Source: Prauserella isguenensis (GTDB lineage: Bacteria; Actinomycetota; Actinomycetes; Mycobacteriales; Pseudonocardiaceae). Taken from it: 64,000 nt of DNA. The stretch spans positions 310,001 to 374,000 of the forward strand of contig NZ_JACHWU010000003.1 of assembly GCF_014191605.1 (NCBI RefSeq), read 5' to 3'. Positions 1-8,643 of this stretch are shown in pieces. Position 1 is the stretch's first letter; each line of letters starts with the position of its first letter. Under the pieces are notes generated by a model. It saw nothing but the letters and a program-made list of their open reading frames with translations. It was not told where the DNA came from and made no database searches. The translations under genes were made by a program, and so were the position numbers.

Positions 1-350
1 TCGACCTCGAGTTGCGGGCAGTCCTTCCACAGGCGCTCGAGGCCGTAGAAGGCGCGTTCCTCGTCGTGCTGGACGTGGACCACGACGTCGACGAAGTCGA
101 GCAGGACCCAGCGGCCTTCCCGCTCACCCTCACGGCGGACGAGCTTGTGCCCGGCCTTGCGCATCTTCTCCTCGACGTTGTCGACGATCGCACCGACCTG
201 CCGTTCGTTCGGCGCGGACGCGATGACGAACGCGTCGGTGATGATGAGCTGATCGGAGACGTCGAGCACGACGATGTCGGTCGCTTTCTTGTCCGCGGCC
301 GCGTGCGCGGCCACGTTCGCGAGGTCTCGTGCTTCGGCCGTCGCTGCCAC
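1..350 (-). CDS. rsfS: Ribosomal silencing factor RsfS (3' end outside window)
   Basis: RsfS binds ribosomal protein L14 on the free 50S subunit and blocks subunit joining when nutrients are low. The 116 visible residues start at a GTG (350-348) preceded by a GGAGGG ribosome binding site. They carry the family core: an N-terminal DLANVAAHAAADKKATDIVV helix and strand, then ITDAFVIASAPNERQVGAI, and the C-terminal WVLLDFVDVVVHV stretch. Families run to about 115-135 residues, so only a few C-terminal residues are missing beyond the left edge. It lies 78 bases downstream of nadD on the same strand, the usual actinobacterial order, so the two are probably co-transcribed. Confidence 0.93.
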   Translation of the reverse strand, partial: MAATAEARDLANVAAHAAADKKATDIVVLDVSDQLIITDAFVIASAPNERQVGAIVDNVEEKMRKAGHKLVRREGEREGRWVLLDFVDVVVHVQHDEERAFYGLERLWKDCPQLEV

Positions 351-428
351 GGTGGTGCCCTCCGGATTAGTACGTACGCCGGATGCAGGGTACCCGGAAG
401 GGCGGACGCGCCCGTCGCCTCCGCCCGG

Positions 429-1025
429 TCAGTCGTGATCCGCGCGATACAGCCCGCGTTTGTGGATGTAGCGGACGACACCGTCGGGCACCAGGTACCA
501 CACCGGTTCGCCGCCGGCGACGCGCTCACGCAGCGCCGTCGACGAGATCGCCATCGCCGTGACCTCGACGAGACTGGCCTTGCCGGGCGGCAGGTGGTCG
601 TCGTCGAGGCGGTACCCGGGCCGGGTCACACCGATGAAGTGGGCGTTGGCGAACACCTCGTCGGCGGCGCGCCACGTGAGGATCTGCTGGAGCGCGTCGG
701 CGCCGGTGATGAAGAACAGGTCGTCGTCGGGATACTGCACGCGCAGGTCACGCAGCGTGTCGACGGTGTAGGTCTGGCCACCGCGGTCGATGTCCACCCT
801 GCTGACGGAGAAGACCGGGTTCGACGCGGTGGCGATGACGGTCATCAGGTAGCGGTCCTCGGCGGGGGTCACCACCCGATCGGTCTTCTGCCACGGCTGA
901 CCCGTCGGGACAAAGACGACCTCGTCGAGTCCGAAACGGGCCTGGACTTCGCTGGCGGCGACGAGATGGCCATGGTGCACGGGGTCGAAGGTTCCCCCCA
1001 TGACCCCGATGCGGCGCGACGACAT
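429..1025 (-). CDS. nadD: Nicotinate-nucleotide adenylyltransferase NadD
   Basis: NadD transfers AMP from ATP to nicotinate mononucleotide in NAD biosynthesis. The 198-residue product opens with [20 protein letters not shown], which holds the nucleotidyltransferase [11 protein letters not shown] signature. Further in, [15 protein letters not shown] and GVTRPGY are also typical, and the C-terminal [27 protein letters not shown] matches the ISSTxIR motif region. The ATG at 1025 is chosen because it leaves a normal-length protein and lies 8 bases after a TAGGGT -10 hexamer (1039-1034), suggesting a leaderless message. The reading frame is open further upstream, but that part is Arg/Pro-rich and does not look like NadD. 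rsfS follows downstream. Confidence 0.95.
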   Translation of the reverse strand: MSSRRIGVMGGTFDPVHHGHLVAASEVQARFGLDEVVFVPTGQPWQKTDRVVTPAEDRYLMTVIATASNPVFSVSRVDIDRGGQTYTVDTLRDLRVQYPDDDLFFITGADALQQILTWRAADEVFANAHFIGVTRPGYRLDDDHLPPGKASLVEVTAMAISSTALRERVAGGEPVWYLVPDGVVRYIHKRGLYRADHD

Positions 1026-1033
1026 GAGCACCC

Positions 1034-1039
1034 ACCCTA
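1034..1039 (-). promoter_or_regulatory. -10 hexamer of nadD (leaderless type)
   Basis: TAGGGT reads toward nadD and ends 8 bases before its ATG, placing transcription start at or next to the start codon. No clear -35 box is visible. Confidence 0.4.
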
Positions 1040-1080
1040 TACGGCCTCCGATACGGACATCGATCCGCGCCGGTGTTGAT

Positions 1081-1166
1081 CCGTGTGGTGCGGGCCGGCC
1101 CTCCCCTGCCGGGTCGGCCCGCACCACACGGGGGCGGCGTGGTGACCTGGGGGCCGCACCACGCCG
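1081..1166. repeat. Two consecutive perfect hairpins between divergent nadD and recQ
   Basis: The first hairpin has perfect 17-base arms, CCGTGTGGTGCGGGCCG at 1081-1097 and its complement at 1115-1131. The second has 10-base arms, CGGCGTGGTG at 1135-1144 and CACCACGCCG at 1157-1166. Both carry the same GTGGTG/CACCAC core. They lie in the 305-base gap between two divergently transcribed genes, where a terminator is not expected, so they may be a palindromic repeat element or a regulator site. The rest of the gap holds only the recQ promoter region. Confidence 0.7.
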
Positions 1167-1300
1167 GCGACCGGGTCCCCGTTCCGATCGCGGATGAGAC
1201 CTCGGCGCCGGAGCCCCATGACGCCGATTTCTCGTGTCCTGGGTCACATTCCGGCACGAGGGGCCCCTTCGCGACGGAAAACCGCCCCGCGGCGCGGACA

Positions 1301-1323
1301 GTGTCGGCTGCGGGGTGTAGAGC
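1301..1323 (+). promoter_or_regulatory. Possible recQ promoter, weak PafBC-type motif
   Basis: GTGTCGGCT, exactly 8 bases, then TAGAGC resembles the RecA-NDp/PafBC promoter TTGTCRGTG-N8-TAnnnT (6 of 9 in the upstream element). The hexamer ends 7 bases before the recQ GTG, as for a leaderless message. The match is degenerate. Confidence 0.35.
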
Positions 1324-1330
1324 TGGACCC

Positions 1331-3511
1331 GTGACTACCGAGGAACACGGCTCCGGCGAGCATCCCGTCAGCAGCCGCCCCGCCCCCGACGACGGCGCCG
1401 GCACGGATTCCGGCGCAGGCCTCCGCGGCCGGGCCGCGACACTGCTGCGCGCGCTGGCGGGCGAGCACGCGCAGCTGCGCGACGACCAGTGGACCGCGAT
1501 CGAGGCCCTCGTCGCGGAACACCGGCGCGCACTCGTCGTGCAGCGCACGGGCTGGGGCAAATCGGCGGTGTACTTCCTGGCCACGGCGCTGCTCCGCGAG
1601 CGGGGCGCCGGGCCGACGGTGATCATCTCGCCGCTGCTCGCGCTGATGCGGAACCAGATCTCGGCAGCCTCCCGGGCGGGCATCCGCGCCGCGACGATGA
1701 ACTCGGCCAACCAACAGGAATGGGACGAGGTGCGGACCGGCGTCGACGCGGGCGAGATCGACGTGTTGCTGGTCAGTCCCGAACGTCTCAACAACCCGGA
1801 CTTCCGCGACGCCGTGCTGCCCGAGCTGGCGGCGTCCGCAGGCCTGCTCGTGGTGGACGAGGCCCACTGCATCTCGGACTGGGGTCACGACTTCCGCCCG
1901 GATTACCGCAGGCTCCGCACGCTGCTGGCGGAACTTCCCGACGGCGTCCCCGTACTGGCCACGACGGCGACGGCGAACGACCGCGTCGTCACCGACGTCG
2001 CCGAACAGCTCGGCATCGGCAGGCGGTCCGACACGCTCGTGCTGCGGGGCCCGCTGGACCGCGAGAGCCTGCGTCTGTCGGTGGTCGACACCCCGACGGA
2101 AACGGCGCGGCTGGCCTGGCTCGCCGAGCATCTCGAGCAGCTGCCCGGTTCGGGCATCGTCTACACCCTCACGGTCGCCGCCGCCCACGACACCGCGGCC
2201 CTGCTCGCCCGGCGCGGCCACGAGGTCGCCGCCTACACCGGTAAGACCGATCCCGCCGACCGGCAGGCCATCGAGGACGACCTCCTCGCGAGCAAGGTCA
2301 AGGCCGTCATCGCCACCTCCGCACTCGGCATGGGATTCGACAAGCCCGACCTGGGGTTCGTCGTCCACCTGGGCGCTCCGTCGTCGCCGATCGCCTACTA
2401 CCAACAGGTCGGCCGCGCCGGCCGCGGTGTGGAGCGTGCCGAGGTGGTGCTCCTGCCCGGCGCGGGTGACAAGGCGATCTGGGACTACTTCGGATCGCTG
2501 GCGTTCCCCGACGAGCACCGCGTCAACCAGGTGCTCGACGCGCTGGCGCACGCCGACCGTCCACTCTCGACGGCGGCGCTCGAGCCACGCGTGGAACTGT
2601 CCCGTTCGCGTCTGGAGATGGTGCTGAAGGTGCTCGACGTCGACGGCGCGGTCCGGAGGGTCAAGGGCGGCTGGATCGGCACCGGCGCACCGTGGAGTTA
2701 CGACGCCGAGCGTTACGACCGGGTACGCATCGCCCGCGAGGCCGAGCAACAGGCCATGGTCGACTACGCAGCCACCGACGGCTGCCGCATGGAGTTCCTG
2801 CGCAGGCAGCTCGACGATCCGCACGCGCAGCCGTGCGGCCGGTGCGACAACTGCACCGGCGAGCGCTGGCCGTCCCTCGTCGCCGACGAGGTCGTGGGCG
2901 AGACGGCCGACGCACTGGCCAAGCCCGGCGTCGAGATCGCCCTGCGGAAGCAGTGGCCGACCGGCCTGGCGGCGCTCGACGTCCCGCTCTCCGGTCGCAT
3001 CGGCGCCGACGATCAGGCCGCCCCTGGACGAGTCGTCGGCAGGCTCACCGACGTCGCGTGGGGCGGCCGGCTGCGCGACCTGCTCGGCCCGGAAGCACCC
3101 GACGGGCCTGTTCCCGACGAACTGGTCCAGGCCTGTATCGCCGTGCTGGCGTCGTGGGAATGGGAGGCCCGGCCGGTCGGCATCGTCGCGATGGACTCGC
3201 AACGGCGCCCACGGTTGACGACGGATCTGGCGGGCAGGCTCGCCTCGGTCGGCAGGCTGCCGCTGCTCGGCACGCTCGAGGCCGACGGGCCGCCGCCGCG
3301 CCGTGCCAACAGCGCGGTGCGCCTCGCGGACCTGTGGCAGCGGCTCCGGGTCCCCGTGGACCTCCACGCCGCGCTGAGCGAACTGACAGGCCCGGTACTG
3401 CTCGTCGACGACCTCGTCGACACCGGGTGGACGATGACGGTCGGTGCCCGGCTGCTACGGCGGGCCGGGGCGGACGCCGTCCTGCCTCTCGCACTGGCGT
3501 CGACGAGCTGA
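1331..3511 (+). CDS. recQ: RecQ-family ATP-dependent DNA helicase with C-terminal phosphoribosyltransferase-like domain
   Basis: A 726-residue 3'-5' DNA helicase for repair of stalled or recombining forks. Visible motifs are [12 protein letters not shown] (motif I, about residues 71-82), [14 protein letters not shown] (motif II, about 175), ATTATAN (motif III) and QQVGRAGRG (motif VI, about 360). A zinc-binding knuckle follows, with DGCRMEF and CGRCDNCTG at about 483-508. The tail departs from E. coli RecQ: there is no evident HRDC domain, and residues about 560-726 end in [16 protein letters not shown], the PRPP-binding loop of type I phosphoribosyltransferases. The GTG at 1331 is preferred because the upstream frame is low-complexity and a -10 hexamer lies 7 bases before it. 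It stands alone on its strand between nadD and an MFS gene. Confidence 0.93.
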   Translation: MTTEEHGSGEHPVSSRPAPDDGAGTDSGAGLRGRAATLLRALAGEHAQLRDDQWTAIEALVAEHRRALVVQRTGWGKSAVYFLATALLRERGAGPTVIISPLLALMRNQISAASRAGIRAATMNSANQQEWDEVRTGVDAGEIDVLLVSPERLNNPDFRDAVLPELAASAGLLVVDEAHCISDWGHDFRPDYRRLRTLLAELPDGVPVLATTATANDRVVTDVAEQLGIGRRSDTLVLRGPLDRESLRLSVVDTPTETARLAWLAEHLEQLPGSGIVYTLTVAAAHDTAALLARRGHEVAAYTGKTDPADRQAIEDDLLASKVKAVIATSALGMGFDKPDLGFVVHLGAPSSPIAYYQQVGRAGRGVERAEVVLLPGAGDKAIWDYFGSLAFPDEHRVNQVLDALAHADRPLSTAALEPRVELSRSRLEMVLKVLDVDGAVRRVKGGWIGTGAPWSYDAERYDRVRIAREAEQQAMVDYAATDGCRMEFLRRQLDDPHAQPCGRCDNCTGERWPSLVADEVVGETADALAKPGVEIALRKQWPTGLAALDVPLSGRIGADDQAAPGRVVGRLTDVAWGGRLRDLLGPEAPDGPVPDELVQACIAVLASWEWEARPVGIVAMDSQRRPRLTTDLAGRLASVGRLPLLGTLEADGPPPRRANSAVRLADLWQRLRVPVDLHAALSELTGPVLLVDDLVDTGWTMTVGARLLRRAGADAVLPLALASTS

Positions 3512-3532
3512 CCGGGCCGCCGTGACGGTCGC

Positions 3533-3598
3533 CGCGTGCCCGATATGACCGGTGCGCGACGACGCGGGTCCGATGTGCCCGGTGCGGATCGCGCGTCC
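3533..3598. repeat. Short direct repeat, CCGATRTG type
   Basis: Two imperfect copies lie in the recQ-MFS gap: TGCCCGATATGACCGGTGCG (3537-3556) and GGTCCGATGTGCCCGGTGCG (3568-3587). A looser relative, GTGCCCGATCTGGCGGGTCC, lies near 12395 upstream of rne. The function is unknown; it may be a dispersed intergenic element. Confidence 0.45.
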
Positions 3599-3696
3599 GG
3601 TGGCTTCCGTTGCGCGGCTCACTGTGTCACCGTGCGTTCTGCCGCGGCGCAGCACGCATCGTGGCCAGGCATCCCACGTCGAGGTGGAGGGCCGAC

Positions 3697-4983
3697 ATGG
3701 TCGAGTCGCACGTGCCCGCATCCCGCATCACCCGTCACCGGCTCCCGGTACGCAGGCTGGTCGCGGCGAGCGCGGGCAACGCGCTGGAATGGTTCGACTG
3801 GACCATCTACGCGACGTTCAGCATCTACTTCGCCAGTGCGTTCTTCCCCGGCGAGCTGGCGACGATCAACACGTTCGCCACGTACGCGCTCGCCTTCTTC
3901 TTCCGCCCACTCGGCGGGATGCTGATCGGCAGGCTCGCCGACGTACGCGGGCGCAAGCCGGCGATGATCTTCACGATCCTGCTCATGGCGGGCGGATCCA
4001 TCATGATCGGCGTCCTTCCTACGTTCGAGCAGGTGGGCTGGCTCGCGCCGATCCTGTTGCTGCTCGCTCGGGTCGCGCAGGGCTTGTCACTCGGCGGCGA
4101 GGTGTCGAACGCGTCGGCGTATCTCGGCGAGATCGCGCCTCCCGAGCGCCGCGGCCGCTACTCGTCGTTCTTCTACATCTCCACCGGGTCGGCGGTGCTG
4201 CTCGCCTCGCTGCTCGGCTTCGCGCTCGCCCGCGGCATGTCAGAGGCCCAGCTCTACGACTGGGGCTGGCGGCTGCCGTTCCTGCTGGGCGGCGTGCTGG
4301 GCCTGGTGGCGCTGTGGCTGCGCCGCACGCTCGCGGAGACCGAGCAGTTCGAGGACAACAAGGCCACCGCCCGGCGGGTGCGGCATCCACTGTTGACGAC
4401 GTTGAGCAAGCATCCGAAGGCCGTCGGCCTTCTCGTCGGGTTCACGATGCTGTCGACGCTGTGCTACTACACCTTCTTCAGCGCACTCACCCCGTTCGCG
4501 GTCAACTCGCGGGGCGCCGACGACGTCGACGTGTTCCTCGCCCTGTCGATCGCGACGGCCCTCTTCATCGCACTGCAGTACCCGATGGGCGCACTGGCCG
4601 ACCGCCTCGGCCGCAAGCCGCAGCTACTGGTCTGGTCCGCCGCGACGGCGGTGCTGATCGTGCCGTTGTCGAGTCTCGTGGGACCCGGTTTCGGCGGGCT
4701 GCTCCTGGTGTTCTGTGTCGGACTCGGCCTCTACACGGCGATGACGTCGATCGCACCGGCGATCATGAGCGAGCTGTTCCCGACCTCGGTGCGCGCCCTC
4801 GGCATCGGGGCCTGGTACAACCTCACGGTCGCGCTGTTCGGCGGTACGGCTCCGCTCGTCATCACGGCGTTGTCCGACGCGGGCGCCGGAGTGGCGTTCT
4901 TCTGGTACGTCGCGGCCGCCTCCGCAGTGGCGTTCCTCGTCATCCTCCGCCTGCCCGAGACCCGCGGCTCCGAGCTGCGCTGA
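3697..4983 (+). CDS. MFS transporter, metabolite:H+ symporter (MHS) type
   Basis: A 428-residue inner-membrane carrier with about 12 hydrophobic segments. The start GNALEWFDWTIYATFSIYF, the loop RPLGGMLIGRLADVRGRKPA between helices 2 and 3, and GEVSNASAYLGEIAPPERRG are hallmarks of the MHS family (shikimate, alpha-ketoglutarate or proline/betaine permease types). A second ADRLGRKPQ loop marks the C-terminal half. The ATG at 3697 follows GTGGAGGGCCGAC, a good ribosome binding site. The substrate cannot be read from sequence. The stop lies only 10 bases from the convergent proB stop. It neighbours proB but no shared role is implied. Confidence 0.88.
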   Translation: MVESHVPASRITRHRLPVRRLVAASAGNALEWFDWTIYATFSIYFASAFFPGELATINTFATYALAFFFRPLGGMLIGRLADVRGRKPAMIFTILLMAGGSIMIGVLPTFEQVGWLAPILLLLARVAQGLSLGGEVSNASAYLGEIAPPERRGRYSSFFYISTGSAVLLASLLGFALARGMSEAQLYDWGWRLPFLLGGVLGLVALWLRRTLAETEQFEDNKATARRVRHPLLTTLSKHPKAVGLLVGFTMLSTLCYYTFFSALTPFAVNSRGADDVDVFLALSIATALFIALQYPMGALADRLGRKPQLLVWSAATAVLIVPLSSLVGPGFGGLLLVFCVGLGLYTAMTSIAPAIMSELFPTSVRALGIGAWYNLTVALFGGTAPLVITALSDAGAGVAFFWYVAAASAVAFLVILRLPETRGSELR

Positions 4984-4993
4984 CGCCGGGAGT

Positions 4994-6106
4994 TCAATGC
5001 CGGCCGATCGGCACCAGGTCGTCGGCGTGCACGACCTCGCGGCGGTGTTCGTCGGGTAGTTCGTGGGTCGAGCGGCCGATCATCTCGGGCAGCTCGGTGA
5101 CGTCGTAGGCCACCACGCCCCTGGCGACGACCTGCTGCGCAGGATCGACGAGGTCGACGACGTCGCCGGCGCGGAAGTCGCCGTCCACGCCGACGATGCC
5201 TGCCGCGAGCAGCGACCTGCGTTTGCCGACGACCGCGGCGACCGCACCGTCGTCGAGCTGCAGCCTGCCTTCTGTCCCCGCGGCATAGCCGAGCCAGAAT
5301 CTGCGTGCCGACAGCCGCTTGTCCGCGGCATGGAACGCGGTGCCGACGTCCGCGCCGGTCAACGCGCGCCGGGCGTCCGCCGCGGCCGCGACGAGCACCG
5401 GGATCCCACTGGAGGCGGCCATCCTCGCGGCGGCGACCTTCGACATCATGCCGCCGGTACCGAGGCCGGAACTGGACATGCCTACCTTCAGACCGTCCAA
5501 ATCCGACTCGCCTGTCACCTCGGCGATCTTCCGCGTACCGCCCGCCCGTGGATCACCGTCATACAGTGCGTCCACATCGGACAGCAGGATCAGGCCGTCC
5601 GCCTGGACGAGGTGCGCTACGAGCGCGGCCAATCTGTCGTTGTCGCCGAACCGGATCTCCTCGGTGGCGACCGTGTCGTTCTCGTTGACGACCGGAACGG
5701 CGTCGAGGGCCAGCAACCGCGCCAGGGTCCGTTCGGCGTTGCGGTAGTGCGCGCGCCGGACGACGTCGTTGGACGTCAGCAGTACCTGCCCGACGGTGAG
5801 GTCGTAGCGGCCGAACGACGCGGCGTACGCGTGCGCGAGCGTGAGCTGGCCGACGCTGGCCGCGGCCTGCTGCGTGGCCAGATCCCGCGGACGGGTGTCG
5901 AGCGAGAGCGGGGCGAGACCCGCGCCGATCGCACCGGACGACACGAGCACGACCTGGCCGTCGCTCCCGACCCGGCCCGCGACGGCGTCGACAAGGGCAT
6001 CGAGGCGGGCGACGTCGAGGCCGTCGTCGGCGGTCGTCAGCGACGACGATCCGACCTTGACGACGACCCGACTTCCACCCGCGATGGCCGCACGTGCCTC
6101 ACTCAC
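4994..6106 (-). CDS. proB: Glutamate 5-kinase ProB with PUA domain
   Basis: ProB phosphorylates glutamate to gamma-glutamyl phosphate, the first step of proline synthesis. The 370-residue product has the amino-acid kinase fold ([13 protein letters not shown] near the N-terminus, [48 protein letters not shown]) and a C-terminal PUA domain (about residues 280-370). The GTG at 6106 is preferred over an in-frame GTG at 6118 because it has GAGGG five bases upstream and matches the family N-terminus. It lies downstream of obgE on the same strand. proA is not adjacent, although in mycobacteria it lies nearby. Confidence 0.94.
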   Translation of the reverse strand: MSEARAAIAGGSRVVVKVGSSSLTTADDGLDVARLDALVDAVAGRVGSDGQVVLVSSGAIGAGLAPLSLDTRPRDLATQQAAASVGQLTLAHAYAASFGRYDLTVGQVLLTSNDVVRRAHYRNAERTLARLLALDAVPVVNENDTVATEEIRFGDNDRLAALVAHLVQADGLILLSDVDALYDGDPRAGGTRKIAEVTGESDLDGLKVGMSSSGLGTGGMMSKVAAARMAASSGIPVLVAAAADARRALTGADVGTAFHAADKRLSARRFWLGYAAGTEGRLQLDDGAVAAVVGKRRSLLAAGIVGVDGDFRAGDVVDLVDPAQQVVARGVVAYDVTELPEMIGRSTHELPDEHRREVVHADDLVPIGRH

Positions 6107-6189
6107 CGGCGCCCTCACTCACCGCAACACTCCGTTTCCGTCGCCGTCGTCTCCGCGCACCGGCCGCCGCCGCGTGGTGCCGACCTCCG

Positions 6190-7665
6190 TCACTCGTCAT
6201 CGTCCGCGTCCGGTTCCAGGCCGTCCGGATCGCCGTCCTCCTCGCCCGCGACCCGGCGAGCGCGACGCGCCTGCTTCCGGTCGGCCGCCGACACGCGGTC
6301 GCTGCGTTCCAGTCGCGGATCCGTACCGCGTCCCGCCAGCTGTGTCGCGACACTCGGCGTCGACGGTTCCCACTCGAACGTGTAGTCGCCGATGGTCACG
6401 GGGCAGCCCGGCTCGGCCCCCATGCGGGCCAGCTCCTCCTCGACGCCGAGGCGGTTGAGGCGGTCACCGAGATAGCCGACCGCCTCGTCGTTGGCGAAGT
6501 TGGTCTGCTTGATCCACCGTTCCGGCCTCGGCCCGCGGACGACGAACCCACCGGGCTCGCCGGGGTCCGTTTCGACGGTGAATCCGCTGTCGTCGACGGC
6601 CTGCGGCGCGAGGACGACCTTGGTCGGCTCCGCGGGAGGCCGCTCGGCGCGGGTGCGCTCGACGATCTCGCCGAGTGCGAAACTCAGCTCCCGCAGCCCC
6701 TGGCGCGACACCGTGGACACCTCGAACACGCGCAGCCCGCGCTCCTCGAGGTCCGGTCGGACGAACTCCGCGAGCTCCGCCGCGTCGGGCACGTCCACCT
6801 TGTTCAGCACCACCAACCGCGGGCGGTCGGCGAGACTGTCCCCCAGCGCCGGGGTGTAGCGGGCGAGCTCGTCCTCCAGCGCGTCGATGTCCGACACCGG
6901 GTCTCGACCCGCCTCGTAGGTCGCACAGTCGATGACGTGCACGAACACCGCACAGCGTTCGATGTGCCGCAGGAAGTCGAGGCCGAGGCCCTTACCGCCG
7001 CTGGCGCCGGGGATGAGCCCGGGCACGTCGGCCATCGTGAACACCGTGTCGCCCGCGGTGACGACGCCGAGGTTCGGCACGAGCGTCGTGAAGGGGTAGT
7101 CGGCGATCTTCGGCTTGGCCGCGGACAGCACCGAGATCAGCGACGACTTGCCCGCCGACGGGAACCCGAGGAGGCCGACGTCGGCCATCGAACGCAGTTC
7201 GAGCACCAGGTCACGGGAGTCGCCTTCTTCGCCGAGGAGTGCGAACCCGGGTGCCTTACGGGCCCGCGACGCCAGCGCGGCGTTGCCGAGACCGCCGCGG
7301 CCGCCCTTGGCGGCGACGAACGTCGTCCCGGCGCCCACGAGATCGGCCAGCACCTCGCCGTCCTCGGTGAGCACGACGGTGCCCTCCGGGACCCGGAGTT
7401 CGAGCGTCTCGCCCGCGGCGCCGTTGCGATGGCTGCCCTGACCCTGCTTGCCGTTGCCCGCGCGCGCGTGCGGCCGGAAGTGGAAGTCCAGCAGCGTGTG
7501 CACCCCCGGGTCGACGACGAGCAGTACGTCGCCGCCCGCACCGCCGTTACCACCGTCGGGTCCGCCGAGCGGCTTGAACTTCTCCCGGTGCACGGAAGCA
7601 CAACCGTTCCCACCCGAGCCGGCGGTCAGGTGGATCACCGCCCGGTCGACGAATCGGGTTGTCAT
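6190..7665 (-). CDS. obgE: GTPase Obg/CgtA
   Basis: A 491-residue GTPase acting in late 50S assembly and stress control. Three domains are visible: the glycine-rich Obg fold ([20 protein letters not shown], then [13 protein letters not shown], about residues 1-158), the G domain ([12 protein letters not shown]-loop near 168, [11 protein letters not shown] switch II, VLNKVD G4), and the actinobacterial C-terminal OCT domain (about 345-430, [10 protein letters not shown]) with an acidic tail rich in Asp and Glu. The ATG at 7665 is preceded by GAAAGG. It lies downstream of rplU-rpmA, a widely conserved order, but a strong hairpin separates it from rpmA, so part of its expression may come from its own promoter. 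Confidence 0.96.
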   Translation of the reverse strand: MTTRFVDRAVIHLTAGSGGNGCASVHREKFKPLGGPDGGNGGAGGDVLLVVDPGVHTLLDFHFRPHARAGNGKQGQGSHRNGAAGETLELRVPEGTVVLTEDGEVLADLVGAGTTFVAAKGGRGGLGNAALASRARKAPGFALLGEEGDSRDLVLELRSMADVGLLGFPSAGKSSLISVLSAAKPKIADYPFTTLVPNLGVVTAGDTVFTMADVPGLIPGASGGKGLGLDFLRHIERCAVFVHVIDCATYEAGRDPVSDIDALEDELARYTPALGDSLADRPRLVVLNKVDVPDAAELAEFVRPDLEERGLRVFEVSTVSRQGLRELSFALGEIVERTRAERPPAEPTKVVLAPQAVDDSGFTVETDPGEPGGFVVRGPRPERWIKQTNFANDEAVGYLGDRLNRLGVEEELARMGAEPGCPVTIGDYTFEWEPSTPSVATQLAGRGTDPRLERSDRVSAADRKQARRARRVAGEEDGDPDGLEPDADDDE

Positions 7666-7812
7666 GGCTCTGCCTTTCGAAATACGGACACTGTCGAGGT
7701 ACCTGCGTTGCCGGGACACGGCCGGTGTCGAGGTGCGTCCCCGGCGCGGGCACGGTCGGTGTGCGGCGTTCCGGTGTCGAGATGCGGCGCCGCGATCGCG
7801 TACTACGCAAAA

Positions 7813-7851
7813 CGAGGGGCGGGACCGGAAATGTTCCGGCCCCGCCCCTCG
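7813..7851 (-). terminator. Hairpin terminator between rpmA and obgE
   Basis: An 11-base arm (7813-7823) pairs with 7841-7851, continued by a 6-base inner stem (7825-7830 with 7834-7839) around an ATG loop. On the minus strand it is followed by GTTTTG, a short U-run. It would end or attenuate rplU-rpmA transcription before obgE. Confidence 0.75.
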
Positions 7852-7882
7852 TCGGAGTTCCTCGTGGTGCTGGACGGGCCGT

Positions 7883-8140
7883 TCAGCCCTCGCCCGGAAC
7901 CACGTTGATCATCTTGCGGCCGCGCTTCTCGCCGAACTCGACCGAGCCAGGGGCCAGGGCGAACAGCGTGTCGTCACCGCCACGGCCGACGTTGTCACCC
8001 GGGTGGAACTTGGTACCGCGCTGCCGGATCAAGATCTCGCCGGCCTTCACGACCTGGCCACCGAACCGCTTCACACCGAGGTACTTCGGGTTGGAATCCC
8101 GACCGTTCTTGGAGCTGGAAGCGCCCTTCTTGGTTGACAT
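7883..8140 (-). CDS. rpmA: 50S ribosomal protein L27
   Basis: An 85-residue L27, whose N-terminus reaches the peptidyl transferase centre. It starts [20 protein letters not shown] and contains [23 protein letters not shown] and GDDTLFAL, all invariant L27 blocks. There is no N-terminal cleavable extension of the firmicute type. A GAGGAG ribosome binding site lies upstream. The gene follows rplU by 35 bases. Confidence 0.98.
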   Translation of the reverse strand: MSTKKGASSSKNGRDSNPKYLGVKRFGGQVVKAGEILIRQRGTKFHPGDNVGRGGDDTLFALAPGSVEFGEKRGRKMINVVPGEG

Positions 8141-8175
8141 CTGAGCTCAGTCTCCTCTGGGAAAAGGCGAAAGCC

Positions 8176-8490
8176 TTACTTGCTGATTCCGGTGACCTCG
8201 ACGCGAGTCAGCTTCTGACGGTGACCCTGGCGCTTGTGGTAGCCGGTCTTGTTCTTGAACTTGTGGATCCGGATCTTCGGACCCTTGGTCTGCTCGACGA
8301 CCTTGCCGGTGACCGAGACCTTCGCCAGCGCGTCGGCGTCCGACGTGACCTTGCCGCCGTCAACGTGAAGCACGGCGGGGAAGGTGTGCTCGGTGCCCGG
8401 CTCGCCCTCGAGCTTCTCGACCTCGACGACGTCACCAACGGCGACCTTGTACTGCTTGCCGCCGGTCTGGACGACTGCATACGCCGACAC
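8176..8490 (-). CDS. rplU: 50S ribosomal protein L21
   Basis: A 104-residue L21 that binds 23S r[22 protein letters not shown] at the start and [17 protein letters not shown] near the end are diagnostic. An in-frame ATG lies 15 bases earlier, but the GTG at 8490 is preferred because AGGAGA lies 6 bases upstream and the resulting length matches actinobacterial L21 (103-104). Together with rpmA it forms a ribosomal operon; its promoter must lie in the 153 bases upstream, after rne. Confidence 0.97.
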   Translation of the reverse strand: MSAYAVVQTGGKQYKVAVGDVVEVEKLEGEPGTEHTFPAVLHVDGGKVTSDADALAKVSVTGKVVEQTKGPKIRIHKFKNKTGYHKRQGHRQKLTRVEVTGISK

Positions 8491-8613
8491 GGAAGTCTCC
8501 TGCATTGCTCGACTGTGGGTGGGGGCTCACGTGATGGGGACCGCCCGAGGCGATCCAGCCTTCGCGTGTAGCGGCCCGCTCCAACAGCAGGCCGCTGTCC
8601 AGCTTACGTGGCA

Positions 8614-8636
8614 CCCGGTGACGCTGGGACACCGGG
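8614..8636 (-). terminator. Weak hairpin after rne
   Basis: CCCGGTG (8614-8620) pairs with CACCGGG (8630-8636) just downstream of the rne stop. The stem is only 7 bases with no U-run, so termination is tentative. Confidence 0.4.
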
Positions 8637-8643
8637 GTCACGA

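Noticed and set aside
1244-3367. Open frame of 707 codons on the minus strand, opposite recQ
   Set aside because: Low-complexity shadow; recQ on the plus strand has every helicase motif.
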